Below are positions 6,592-12,136 of a stretch of DNA of 12,136 bases, piece by piece (position 1 is the stretch's first letter; each line of letters begins with the position of its first letter). The translations under genes were made by a program, and so were the position numbers. Under the pieces are notes generated by a model. That model was given only the letters and a program-made list of their open reading frames with translations. It was not told the origin of the DNA and searched no databases. Source of the stretch: CAYHHI01 sp964356335 (lineage in GTDB: Bacteria > Arandabacterota > Arandabacteria > Arandabacterales > Arandabacteraceae); the NCBI GenBank assembly GCA_964356335.1, contig CAYHHI010000064.1:1-12136 (forward strand), given 5' to 3'.

Positions 6592-7737
6592 TCACTTGGG
6601 TCGGGCACCCTCCGGGATCAAGGCCTTCAGATCTTCAAGACGGCAATGGCTTTTCAGGGAGTCCACCATCACCGAATCCAGCGAGCCCGCTCTCACCAGC
6701 GAATCAAGCTCCCCAACGGTCCGTAGCGAGTCCAGATAAGACTTGTACCGTGCCTTGGCGCGCTCGTGATCGAGGCCACTGACGGAGAAGTAATGACTTC
6801 CGTCGCCCTGGGCAACGAAGAAGAGCTCCCGTGCGCCGGGCTGCGGGTAGAGCGCGGCCAGGATGGAGGTACGACCCGGATTGCATATGGGATATGGCGG
6901 AAGCCCGATGACGAGATAGGTATTAAAGGGCGAGTCAATCTTCAAGTCGCTATACATGACGCGTCCTTTCCATTTGCCCAGCGCGTATCTCACCGTAGGA
7001 TCGGCCTGGAGTTTCATACCCAGTTTGAGCCGGTTGTGGAAAACCGCAGATATGCGGGGCATCTCGGTCTTGAGATAGGCTTCCTTTTCGATTATCGATG
7101 CGAGGGTTACGACCTCGTTGATGCTCATCCCAAGGCTATCGGTTCTCGACCTGAGGGAATCACCGAACACCTTGAAGAACTTGGTCGTCATCCGCTCAAG
7201 CACGGATGGCGCTTCCTCGCGCCACTCGATGTCATAGGTTTCGGGGAGAAGGTACCCGTCGGCGATCTTTGACGGCACGCCGAGGGAGGCAACGAAGGCC
7301 GAATCACGTGCAAGTGTGACGAACTGAGTCGAATCAACGGCCGCCAGCTTCCGCAGCAGCTCCGCGATCTGCTCCACTCTTCTGCCCGGGGGAATGAGAA
7401 TCTGGTCTCTGTAGGTGGCCCCCTTATACAATGCCCTGAGGATGTCTGCCATGCTCGCCGTCGGCGCGAAGCGGTAGCGGCCGGCTTTCGCCCGGTGTTC
7501 GATGCGGAAGGCTCTGCCCACCACTTTGAAAACGAGATCGTTCTTGATGAGGCCGCTTTCGTGGAACCGCTCGGCGATCCGGGAGAATGACATGCCCTTA
7601 TCAACGATCACATGGACATATTTCTCCTGACGCCAGGCAGCCTGACAGAAGGTCTCTATAGCGACAAGACCCAGGATCGTGAGGATGGCAATCAAGATGC
7701 TATCTAGGACCAGTGCCCCGACTCGCATCCCAATCAC
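6592..7737 (-). CDS. mltG: Endolytic murein transglycosylase MltG (YceG family)
   Basis: The 381-aa membrane-anchored enzyme cleaves nascent glycan strands during cell-wall synthesis. A transmembrane helix covers about 8-28 and a LysM-like region about 40-115 (VIVDKGMSFSRIAERFHESGLI). The catalytic domain carries LASIIEKEA with Glu217 at the position of the catalytic Glu of E. coli MltG. It is followed by AVFHNRL, LQADPTVRYALG and SPFNTYLVIGLPPYPICNPG, all hallmarks of the family. Residues after about 335 form a Leu/Asp/Ser-rich tail longer than I expect. The start is GTG 7737, overlapping the TGA stop of the upstream gene as GTGA, which suggests translational coupling; an in-frame ATG at 7728 is the alternative. 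The upstream ribosome binding sequence is weak. Confidence 0.93.
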   Translation of the reverse strand: MIGMRVGALVLDSILIAILTILGLVAIETFCQAAWRQEKYVHVIVDKGMSFSRIAERFHESGLIKNDLVFKVVGRAFRIEHRAKAGRYRFAPTASMADILRALYKGATYRDQILIPPGRRVEQIAELLRKLAAVDSTQFVTLARDSAFVASLGVPSKIADGYLLPETYDIEWREEAPSVLERMTTKFFKVFGDSLRSRTDSLGMSINEVVTLASIIEKEAYLKTEMPRISAVFHNRLKLGMKLQADPTVRYALGKWKGRVMYSDLKIDSPFNTYLVIGLPPYPICNPGRTSILAALYPQPGARELFFVAQGDGSHYFSVSGLDHERAKARYKSYLDSLRTVGELDSLVRAGSLDSVMVDSLKSHCRLEDLKALIPEGARPK

Positions 7738-8561
7738 GTTCCCTTTTGGGCATCGAGGTAACTTTGAAGGATCAGGGCCGCGGCCACCGAATCCACTTTC
7801 TGCTTTCGCTTCTGCCTTCTCATGCCGGACTCGATCAGGGCCCGCTCGCTCTGCTTGGTTGAAAGTCTCTCATCCCATGTGACCACGGGAAGACCCGAAC
7901 GCTGGTTCAGGTCTCTTGCAAAGGCAGTCACGTGCGACGCGCCCTGGGCAGCCTCACCCTTGAGGGTGAAGGGCATGCCGACGACGATCTCGCCTACGTG
8001 GTTGGCTGTTGCCAGGGTGCAGATCTCACCTATGGCATCCTTCTTGCCGTCCATCTCGATCATGCCGATGGGCTGGGCGATTATCGAGAGCTCATCGCTC
8101 AAGGCAAGTCCCAGGCGCTTCTCACCATAATCGACGCAAAGGATTCTCCTCTTCTCGCACCTGAGAGACTTACTCATCCGCACCCGCGTACCGCCTGCCT
8201 TGGGGAAGTCGAACTCCACCCTGTCCATGATCTGCTTCATTATATAGATGCCGCGGCCGCACTCTTTCAAGAGGTTGCAGGCGTCAACCGGATTGGCGAC
8301 CTTGCTGGGATCAAAGCCCGCGCCTTCATCGGCCACAATTATGGTAATCTGGGAAGGAAACTTCCTGAAGGTAAGCCTCACCTTCCTGGCCTTGTCGCAC
8401 TTGTTGCCATGCACCACAGCATTGGTGGAGGCCTCAACGACGGCTATTGCGATGTCGTCACTGGTCTCCTTGGGCAGTCCGCTCCACAGGCAGAATGCCT
8501 GGCAGAGCGAATCCACAAGGGGCAAATACTCGACTGCGCTCGGAAGACTCAACTCAAGCAT
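7734..8561 (-). CDS. Fusion of RsbW/SpoIIAB-like ATPase domain with RuvX/YqgF nuclease domain
   Basis: This 275-aa frame joins two complete domains. Residues about 1-131 are a GHKL ATPase of the anti-sigma serine kinase type: N-box VEASTNAVVHGNK (N47), G1 box DEGAGFDP (D78, G80, G82) and GRGIYIMKQIMD (G102, G104). Residues about 136-275 are a RuvX/YqgF protein with an RNase H-like fold: ILCVDYGEKRLGLALSD (D144), EIVVGMPFTLKG, TWDERLST (D230) and VDSVAAALILQSYLD (D257). RuvX/YqgF proteins are described as putative Holliday junction resolvases and as the nuclease maturing pre-16S rRNA. No stop separates the halves. Met129 (ATG 8177) lies at the junction and could start a separate 147-aa nuclease. 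ATG 8561 has GAGG 5 nt upstream; the open frame extends up to 8708 within the STAS gene. The GTGA overlap with mltG suggests coupled translation. Confidence 0.88.
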   Translation of the reverse strand: MLELSLPSAVEYLPLVDSLCQAFCLWSGLPKETSDDIAIAVVEASTNAVVHGNKCDKARKVRLTFRKFPSQITIIVADEGAGFDPSKVANPVDACNLLKECGRGIYIMKQIMDRVEFDFPKAGGTRVRMSKSLRCEKRRILCVDYGEKRLGLALSDELSIIAQPIGMIEMDGKKDAIGEICTLATANHVGEIVVGMPFTLKGEAAQGASHVTAFARDLNQRSGLPVVTWDERLSTKQSERALIESGMRRQKRKQKVDSVAAALILQSYLDAQKGT

Positions 8562-8649
8562 CTTGTCCTCTGTCAGGCCGATTTCCTCGAATCGCCCAGG
8601 CTTGCCGAGAGCGCGTCTCTCATGAGACAGCCCCGTTTCGTTGTCGGGA

Positions 8650-8988
8650 TTACTTGAAACTGGCCAGAGCCTCGGCCTCATCATCATAAGATTCGAAGAT
8701 GGTGCCAAGCCTGGTAATCATGAGAATGCTCTGAATCCTGTCCGTGACGTTCAAAAGCTTCAGCGTGCCGCCATCACGCTTAAGCGAGGTGTATCCTGCT
8801 ATAAGGATCCCAAGCCCCGTGCTGTTGACCCACGGAACGTCCTCGAGATTCACCAGGATTTTCTTACACCCCTCGGTCATGAGCTTCTTGATCACTTCCT
8901 TGAAATCGTCGGCATCGGGTCCACCCATGAGTTTTCCTGAAAGATCCAGGATAGCGATTGAATCCGCCTTTCTTACTTTTATTCTCAC
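8650..8988 (-). CDS. STAS-domain protein, anti-sigma factor antagonist (SpoIIAA/RsbV-like)
   Basis: The 112-aa single-domain protein has the size and pattern of SpoIIAA/RsbV proteins. It opens with an early beta strand, IAILDLSGKLMGG, followed by VNLEDVPWVNSTGLGILIAGY, where Ser56 (N-S-T-G) occupies the phosphoacceptor position, and LKLLNVTDRIQSIL. In known systems the unphosphorylated form binds the RsbW-type kinase and frees a sigma factor or other client. The gene next downstream encodes just such an ATPase domain, which strongly suggests a cognate pair. No sigma factor or PP2C phosphatase gene is in the window. The start is GTG 8988, supported by AGGAGG at 8995-9000 with 6-nt spacing. It lies 47 nt after rluD and 88 nt before the likely ATPase start. 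Confidence 0.92.
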   Translation of the reverse strand: MRIKVRKADSIAILDLSGKLMGGPDADDFKEVIKKLMTEGCKKILVNLEDVPWVNSTGLGILIAGYTSLKRDGGTLKLLNVTDRIQSILMITRLGTIFESYDDEAEALASFK

Positions 8989-9035
8989 GGCTCCCCTCCT
9001 TCGTCCCTGTCGCGTGCGTGGACACTCTCTACAAT

Positions 9036-10010
9036 CTACGCCCTACCGTCAACTGTAAGCCTTAAGCTATCAAGCACATTTTGCATATCTTGAGGCAGTG
9101 GAGCAACCAATTTCATCTCACAACCCTTCAGGGGATGTACGAAGGCAAGCTCACGCGCATGCAGAGCCTGCCTGTCTATGAGATCGAGCAGGGTTCTGGC
9201 CCGGGTCATCACGCTCGCGCTCAAGTTTCCATAAGTTCTTCGCCGTCCGCCGTAAGTGGGATCCCCAAAGACAGGATGCCCGATATGCGAGAGATGAACT
9301 CTGATCTGATGGGTTCTCCCTGTCTCGAGGTTCAAAATGAGCCGTGACGCGAATCCGAACTCCTCAGCCACGCGGTAAGTGGTGACCGCCCGTCTGCCGG
9401 AAGCCCTTAGGACCGCCATCTTCTTCCTGTCAGTGCGGCTCCGCCCGATCATGGTCTCTATGGTCGCTTCCTTCCGGGGCGGCTTTCCCCACACGATTGC
9501 ATCATAAGTGCGCTTTATTCTCCGCTGGGCAAGGGCCTCGCTCAGTTTGACATGGGTCCGGTCGTCTTTGGCAACTATCACGAGACCTGTCGTGCCCTTG
9601 TCGAGCCTGTGCACGATGCCCGGACGCGCCACCCCGCCTATACCCGAAAGATCCTTGCAGTAGGCAAGCAGCGCGTTGACCAGCGTGCCCTTCCTGACCC
9701 CACTTCCCGGATGCACGACCATTCCGGCTGGTTTGTTGACAACGAGAAAGAACTGGTCCTCATATACCACATCAAGCGGAATCGGCTCCGCCTCGAGCTT
9801 CGAGGGCTCCGGCTCGGGGATCGACACTTTGATGGTCTCGCCCCCGTGCAGGCGATGGCTCGCCTTCGCCGGTCTGCCTTCCACCAGCACCAAGCCGGCC
9901 CTCAGAAGTCTCTGGACCTGCGATCGCGTCGCTATCTTCCGTCCCTCACTGAGGTACTTGTCGATTCGCTCGCGGGTCTCCGCCTTGACCATGAACTCGA
10001 ATTCCCTCAT
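9036..10010 (-). CDS. rluD: RluA/RluD-family 23S rRNA pseudouridine synthase
   Basis: The 324-aa protein has the full domain set of the family. An S4 RNA-binding domain covers about 13-62 (RIDKYL, then RSQVQRLLRAGLVLVEG). The pseudouridine synthase domain follows with VVNKPAGMVVHPG (91-103), the catalytic motif GIVHRLDKGTTGL (Asp137) and LETGRTHQIRVHLSHIGHPVFGDPTYG. By similarity it isomerises uridines in 23S rRNA (the helix 69 region for RluD); the exact target cannot be read from the sequence. ATG 10010 is used, though it lacks a clear Shine-Dalgarno site and directly abuts a hairpin. ATG 9992, with AGGGA about 10 nt upstream, is an alternative. It lies 68 nt after lspA in the same direction. 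Confidence 0.92.
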   Translation of the reverse strand: MREFEFMVKAETRERIDKYLSEGRKIATRSQVQRLLRAGLVLVEGRPAKASHRLHGGETIKVSIPEPEPSKLEAEPIPLDVVYEDQFFLVVNKPAGMVVHPGSGVRKGTLVNALLAYCKDLSGIGGVARPGIVHRLDKGTTGLVIVAKDDRTHVKLSEALAQRRIKRTYDAIVWGKPPRKEATIETMIGRSRTDRKKMAVLRASGRRAVTTYRVAEEFGFASRLILNLETGRTHQIRVHLSHIGHPVFGDPTYGGRRRTYGNLSASVMTRARTLLDLIDRQALHARELAFVHPLKGCEMKLVAPLPQDMQNVLDSLRLTVDGRA

Positions 10011-10093
10011 CAGAAGACGTTACCCGTCAACGGGTCTTCCCCGTCAGTGAATACTGGCCGCCCCGGAGGCCCTAGCCATCAGAAAACGTTGCC
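10008..10093. repeat. Direct repeat and hairpin between lspA and rluD
   Basis: A 17-bp sequence (CATCAGAAGACGTTACC at 10008-10024) recurs at 10077-10093 with two mismatches, 69 bp away. One copy covers the lspA stop, the other the rluD start. Within the gap, ACCCG (10022-10026) and CGGGT (10031-10035) form a stem around TCAA, extended by GAAG (10013-10016) and CTTC (10036-10039) across a bulge. The hairpin base ends 2 nt from the rluD ATG, so it could influence its translation. Confidence 0.5.
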
Positions 10094-10564
10094 TCGCGTG
10101 TCGTCCGGACACCCGCGCCTGGTTGACTTAAGACTGCCTGCTATGAGCAGGATGACCCCGATTGTGATCGCCAGGTCCGCGATGTTGAAAGCCGGCCAGC
10201 GTACTCGGTCGTTCACACCTATGTCGATGAAATCGACAACCGCTCCGAACCTGAGGCGGTCAATCAGATTGCCCACCGCACCGCCAAGTACAAGCCCGAG
10301 GGCAACCTTGACACGCGTCGATGCCTGGCGCGCAAGAAAGAGCACCACAACAATAACGACGGCAGCCACTATCGAGAAGACTGTGAAGTACTGGCCCGAG
10401 CCTCTCATTATGCCGAAGACCGCCCCTGAGTTACGCGCGTGGCCGAGCCGCAAATACTTGCCCAGGACATCGACCTCGGCGCCTCTGGCAAAGGCTCGTA
10501 CTATCGCCAGTTTCGTGATCTGATCCGCCAGCACGACGCCGGCCGCTAGAACCGCAGATTTCAC
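10079..10564 (-). CDS. lspA: Lipoprotein signal peptidase (signal peptidase II)
   Basis: The 161-aa inner-membrane aspartyl protease cleaves the signal peptide of lipidated prolipoproteins. Four hydrophobic helices are visible (about 2-24, 58-78, 86-101, 128-146). Conserved motifs are DQITK (14-18), ARNSGAVFG (43-51), GGAVGNLIDR (94-103), AVVDFID (108-114) and WPAFNIADLAI (123-133). D111 and D130 are spaced 19 residues apart, as the catalytic pair is in characterised LspA. The start is GTG 10564, overlapping the TGA stop of the DksA-like gene as GTGA. This start codon lies in the last unit of a tandem repeat. The C-terminal tail (KSTRRGCPDDTRGNVF) is hydrophilic. Confidence 0.95.
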   Translation of the reverse strand: MKSAVLAAGVVLADQITKLAIVRAFARGAEVDVLGKYLRLGHARNSGAVFGIMRGSGQYFTVFSIVAAVVIVVVLFLARQASTRVKVALGLVLGGAVGNLIDRLRFGAVVDFIDIGVNDRVRWPAFNIADLAITIGVILLIAGSLKSTRRGCPDDTRGNVF

Positions 10565-10657
10565 GCCGTTCCGCCTGGTTTCTCGACGTCGGTCGGCCCG
10601 ATTTCACGCCGGTCCGCCCGATCTCTCGCCGGTCCGCCCGATTTCTCGAGGTCGGTC
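10552..10657. repeat. Tandem array of 23/20-nt units across the dksA-like/lspA junction
   Basis: On the minus strand from 10657 to 10552, five imperfect units follow each other with lengths 23, 20, 20, 23 and 20. All begin GACCG (GAACG in the last) and contain a GAGAAA/GTGAAAT-type core and a GGGC/AGGC end. Units 1 and 4 differ at 3 of 23 positions, units 2 and 3 at 3 of 20. The last unit carries the overlapping stop and start codons GTGA; unit 3 carries the same GTGA in another frame. Confidence 0.8.
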
Positions 10658-11004
10658 CGACACCTGATGCAGTGCCGCGCATAGGGAACAGCCTCGAGCC
10701 TTTCCCGTCCAATCTCTTCTCCGCACCCCTCGCAGCACCCATATTCTCCCTTGTCGATCTTCCTGAGGGCGTCATCTATGTCCTCAAGAGCCGATCCGCC
10801 TGCAGACCCGATCAGATAGGCCTTCTCCATCTCACTGGAGTCCGTACCCATGTCTGCCGGATGCATCGAGTAGGCCGAACTCGACGACGCGTCCCTGGGA
10901 GTCTTCCCTACATAGTTCTTTTCCATGTAATCGAGCTCCTCGAGGACCCGCTTGCGTTCCTCAAGAAGGAGTCTCCTGAAACGCTCCAGATTCGCTTTCT
11001 CCAC
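10561..11004 (-). CDS. TraR/DksA-type zinc-finger transcriptional regulator
   Basis: The protein is 147 aa from GTG 11004. A helical N-terminal region (LERFRRLLLEERKRVLEELDYMEKN, about 6-30) precedes a Ser-rich stretch and an acidic helix. A C-terminal zinc finger then follows the DksA spacing C91-x2-C94-x17-C112-x2-C115. Proteins of this family bind the secondary channel of RNA polymerase and alter promoter response, or are shorter relatives of unknown target. The GTG 11004 start is chosen because AGGAG lies at 11011-11015 with 6-nt spacing and it directly precedes the N-terminal helix; starts at 11007 (GTG), 11064 (ATG) or 11067 (TTG) would only add basic residues. Residues after about 116 are encoded by the tandem repeat (TDLEKSGG and TDVEKPGG are two copies). 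It lies between ileS and lspA, a setting I associate with this family. Confidence 0.88.
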   Translation of the reverse strand: MEKANLERFRRLLLEERKRVLEELDYMEKNYVGKTPRDASSSSAYSMHPADMGTDSSEMEKAYLIGSAGGSALEDIDDALRKIDKGEYGCCEGCGEEIGRERLEAVPYARHCIRCRTDLEKSGGPARDRADRREIGPTDVEKPGGTA

Positions 11005-11084
11005 CACTTGCTCCTTTCCTGCTTCCCTTTCATGACCCCGCCGCGCCACCCGCCCACTACCCATCAAGTATTCATTATGCCTTG

Positions 11085-12136
11085 CTACACCTTCTTCAAC
11101 ACCACTTTCAAGCTTTCATCGCCGATCGCGAACTCAAAGGGTTTCTCTCCGCTTGGCAGATTGGACTCGATTGCGACCGCAAGGGTTTCGCTCTTTATGT
11201 GCTCGCCATAGAGATCGAAAGCCCTCAAGGCCAGTTCTCCCCCGGCGACATAGATTCTTATCTTGTCGGTCACATCGAAGCCGGACTGCTTCCTCAGGTT
11301 CTGGATGCGGCTCACGATCTCCCGGGCATGGCCCTCGACGAGGAGCTCAGGTGTGATCTTCACATCGAGCACGATCGCATTGGAACCATCGGACTCAAAG
11401 AGGTGCCCCTCGCGCTCGGTCCGCCGCACGGTCACTTCGCCAGGCTCGAGCTCGGTCTCCTGGCCGTCAATCTTGACGGTTATCGTGAGGCCGCTCTCCA
11501 GGCGCGCAATCGAGGCAAGATCGATTTCCTTGAGCGCTCCCTTTAAGGCCTTCACCTTCTCGCCGAGCTTCGGCCCCAGAAGGTCGAAGCGAGGCAGGAC
11601 ATCATAGGTGACATACGCTGAGAGGTCAGCCTCCAGGATCACATCCTTGACGTTCACCTCTTCCTTGAGGTGATGGAGAAGTGAGGACAAGAGATGCTTA
11701 TCTACCTTGGTCCCAAGTTTTAGTCTTGCGGCCGGAAGCGGCTGTTTGACCTTGATCTTTGAGCGGTTGCGCGCGGCGCGCACCAGGGTCACACATCGCA
11801 CGACGACACCCATCGCGGCCTCAAGGTCGGTGTCGATATGCGCCGCGTCACTCACCGGATAGTCGCAGAGGTGGATGCTCGCCGGAGCGCCTTTCTCCAC
11901 AGGCACCACGAGGTGCCGGTAAATCTCATCGGCCACGAAGGGCATAAAAGGCGCAAGCAGTTTGGACGTGGCAACCAGAGTCTCATATAGCGTAGCATAG
12001 GCGGCCGCCTTGTCGTCGTTCATCTCATGGCGCCAGTACCGCCTCCGCGACCGCCTGACGTACCAGTTGGAGAGATCGTCGACCACGAAGTCCTGGAGCG
12101 CCCGTGCAGCCCGCGTCACCTCATATTGTGCCAGCT
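11085..12136 (-). CDS. ileS: Isoleucyl-tRNA synthetase, C-terminal part
   Basis: The gene enters from the right edge; 350 codons including the stop are visible. The reading frame at the edge begins LAQYEVTRAARALQDFVVDD, so the GTG at 12119 is not a true start. The region holds the anticodon-binding domain: LSNWYVRRSRRRYW, LLAPFMPFVADEIYRHL and RAARNRSKIKVKQPL, typical of isoleucyl-tRNA synthetase. A long C-terminal module follows (ELLVEGHAREIVSRIQNLRKQSGFDVTDKI). This extended end fits the archaeal/eukaryotic-like bacterial IleS class, some members of which resist mupirocin; the class assignment is inference. The catalytic core is outside the window. The stop at 11087-11085 is followed closely by the DksA-like gene. 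Confidence 0.93.
   Translation of the reverse strand, partial: LAQYEVTRAARALQDFVVDDLSNWYVRRSRRRYWRHEMNDDKAAAYATLYETLVATSKLLAPFMPFVADEIYRHLVVPVEKGAPASIHLCDYPVSDAAHIDTDLEAAMGVVVRCVTLVRAARNRSKIKVKQPLPAARLKLGTKVDKHLLSSLLHHLKEEVNVKDVILEADLSAYVTYDVLPRFDLLGPKLGEKVKALKGALKEIDLASIARLESGLTITVKIDGQETELEPGEVTVRRTEREGHLFESDGSNAIVLDVKITPELLVEGHAREIVSRIQNLRKQSGFDVTDKIRIYVAGGELALRAFDLYGEHIKSETLAVAIESNLPSGEKPFEFAIGDESLKVVLKKV

Noticed and set aside
8561..8708. Extended N-terminus of the ATPase-nuclease fusion starting at 8708
   Set aside because: The extra 49 residues overlap the STAS gene, have no domain character, and ATG 8561 has a suitable ribosome site just before the ATPase domain begins.
9018..9059. 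TTGACG near the end of rluD as a promoter for the STAS gene
   Set aside because: No acceptable -10 box at 16-18 nt spacing was found.
10552..10657. CRISPR-like array
   Set aside because: Units are directly adjacent with no spacers, are imperfect and lie in coding sequence; this is a simple tandem repeat.
10431..10775. A 114-aa minus-strand frame with repeated SRNRADRREI-like peptides
   Set aside because: The repetition is a by-product of the 23/20-nt tandem DNA array read in another frame; it overlaps the supported dksA-like and lspA genes.

Overview
The window is about 12.1 kb of a bacterial chromosome with fairly high G+C. Signal peptides, lipoprotein signal peptidase, a SurA-like periplasmic isomerase and a secreted/lipoprotein gene pair suggest a diderm (Gram-negative-type) bacterium. 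The FN3-type lipoprotein, the sulfatase-TPR fusion and the small secreted protein with few cysteines recall uncultured FCB/Eisenbacteria-like lineages. That placement is an impression from gene style, not a demonstrated assignment.

Left part (1-1258, minus strand): the N-terminus of a lipoprotein running off the left edge, then a 236-aa secreted protein of unrecognised function with a strong sigma-70-like promoter, a good ribosome binding site and a rho-independent terminator. A second promoter, back to back with the first, drives the plus-strand gene at 1268-3475. That gene encodes a membrane-anchored alkaline-phosphatase-superfamily (sulfatase-like) enzyme fused to eight TPR repeats. It is convergent with the next gene with only 4 nt between them.

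Right part (12136 down to 3480, minus strand): one long co-directional run that reads ileS (3' part), TraR/DksA-type zinc-finger protein, lspA, RluD-type pseudouridine synthase, STAS-domain protein, HATPase-RuvX/YqgF fusion, mltG, larE, small two-helix membrane protein, tRNA-Val(UAC), and a double-parvulin peptidyl-prolyl isomerase. Most junctions are short or overlapping, as expected of an operon or a few nested transcripts. The themes are translation (ileS, rluD, tRNA, RuvX/YqgF as a possible pre-16S rRNA nuclease), envelope biogenesis (lspA, mltG, isomerase) and regulation (DksA-like protein, STAS and HATPase proteins).

Most notable points: (1) an uninterrupted reading frame joins an RsbW/SpoIIAB-like ATPase domain to a complete RuvX/YqgF nuclease domain, directly downstream of a SpoIIAA/RsbV-like STAS protein, so a partner-switching pair may be wired to an RNA/DNA-processing enzyme; (2) a tandem array of 23/20-nt units spans the dksA-like/lspA junction, supplies the stop and start codons there, and seems to have extended the first protein by 21 residues; (3) a tRNA-Val gene contains the stop codon of the upstream membrane-protein gene; (4) the sulfatase-like enzyme has Thr in place of the usual Cys/Ser nucleophile. 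No phage, IS element, CRISPR array or rRNA was seen.
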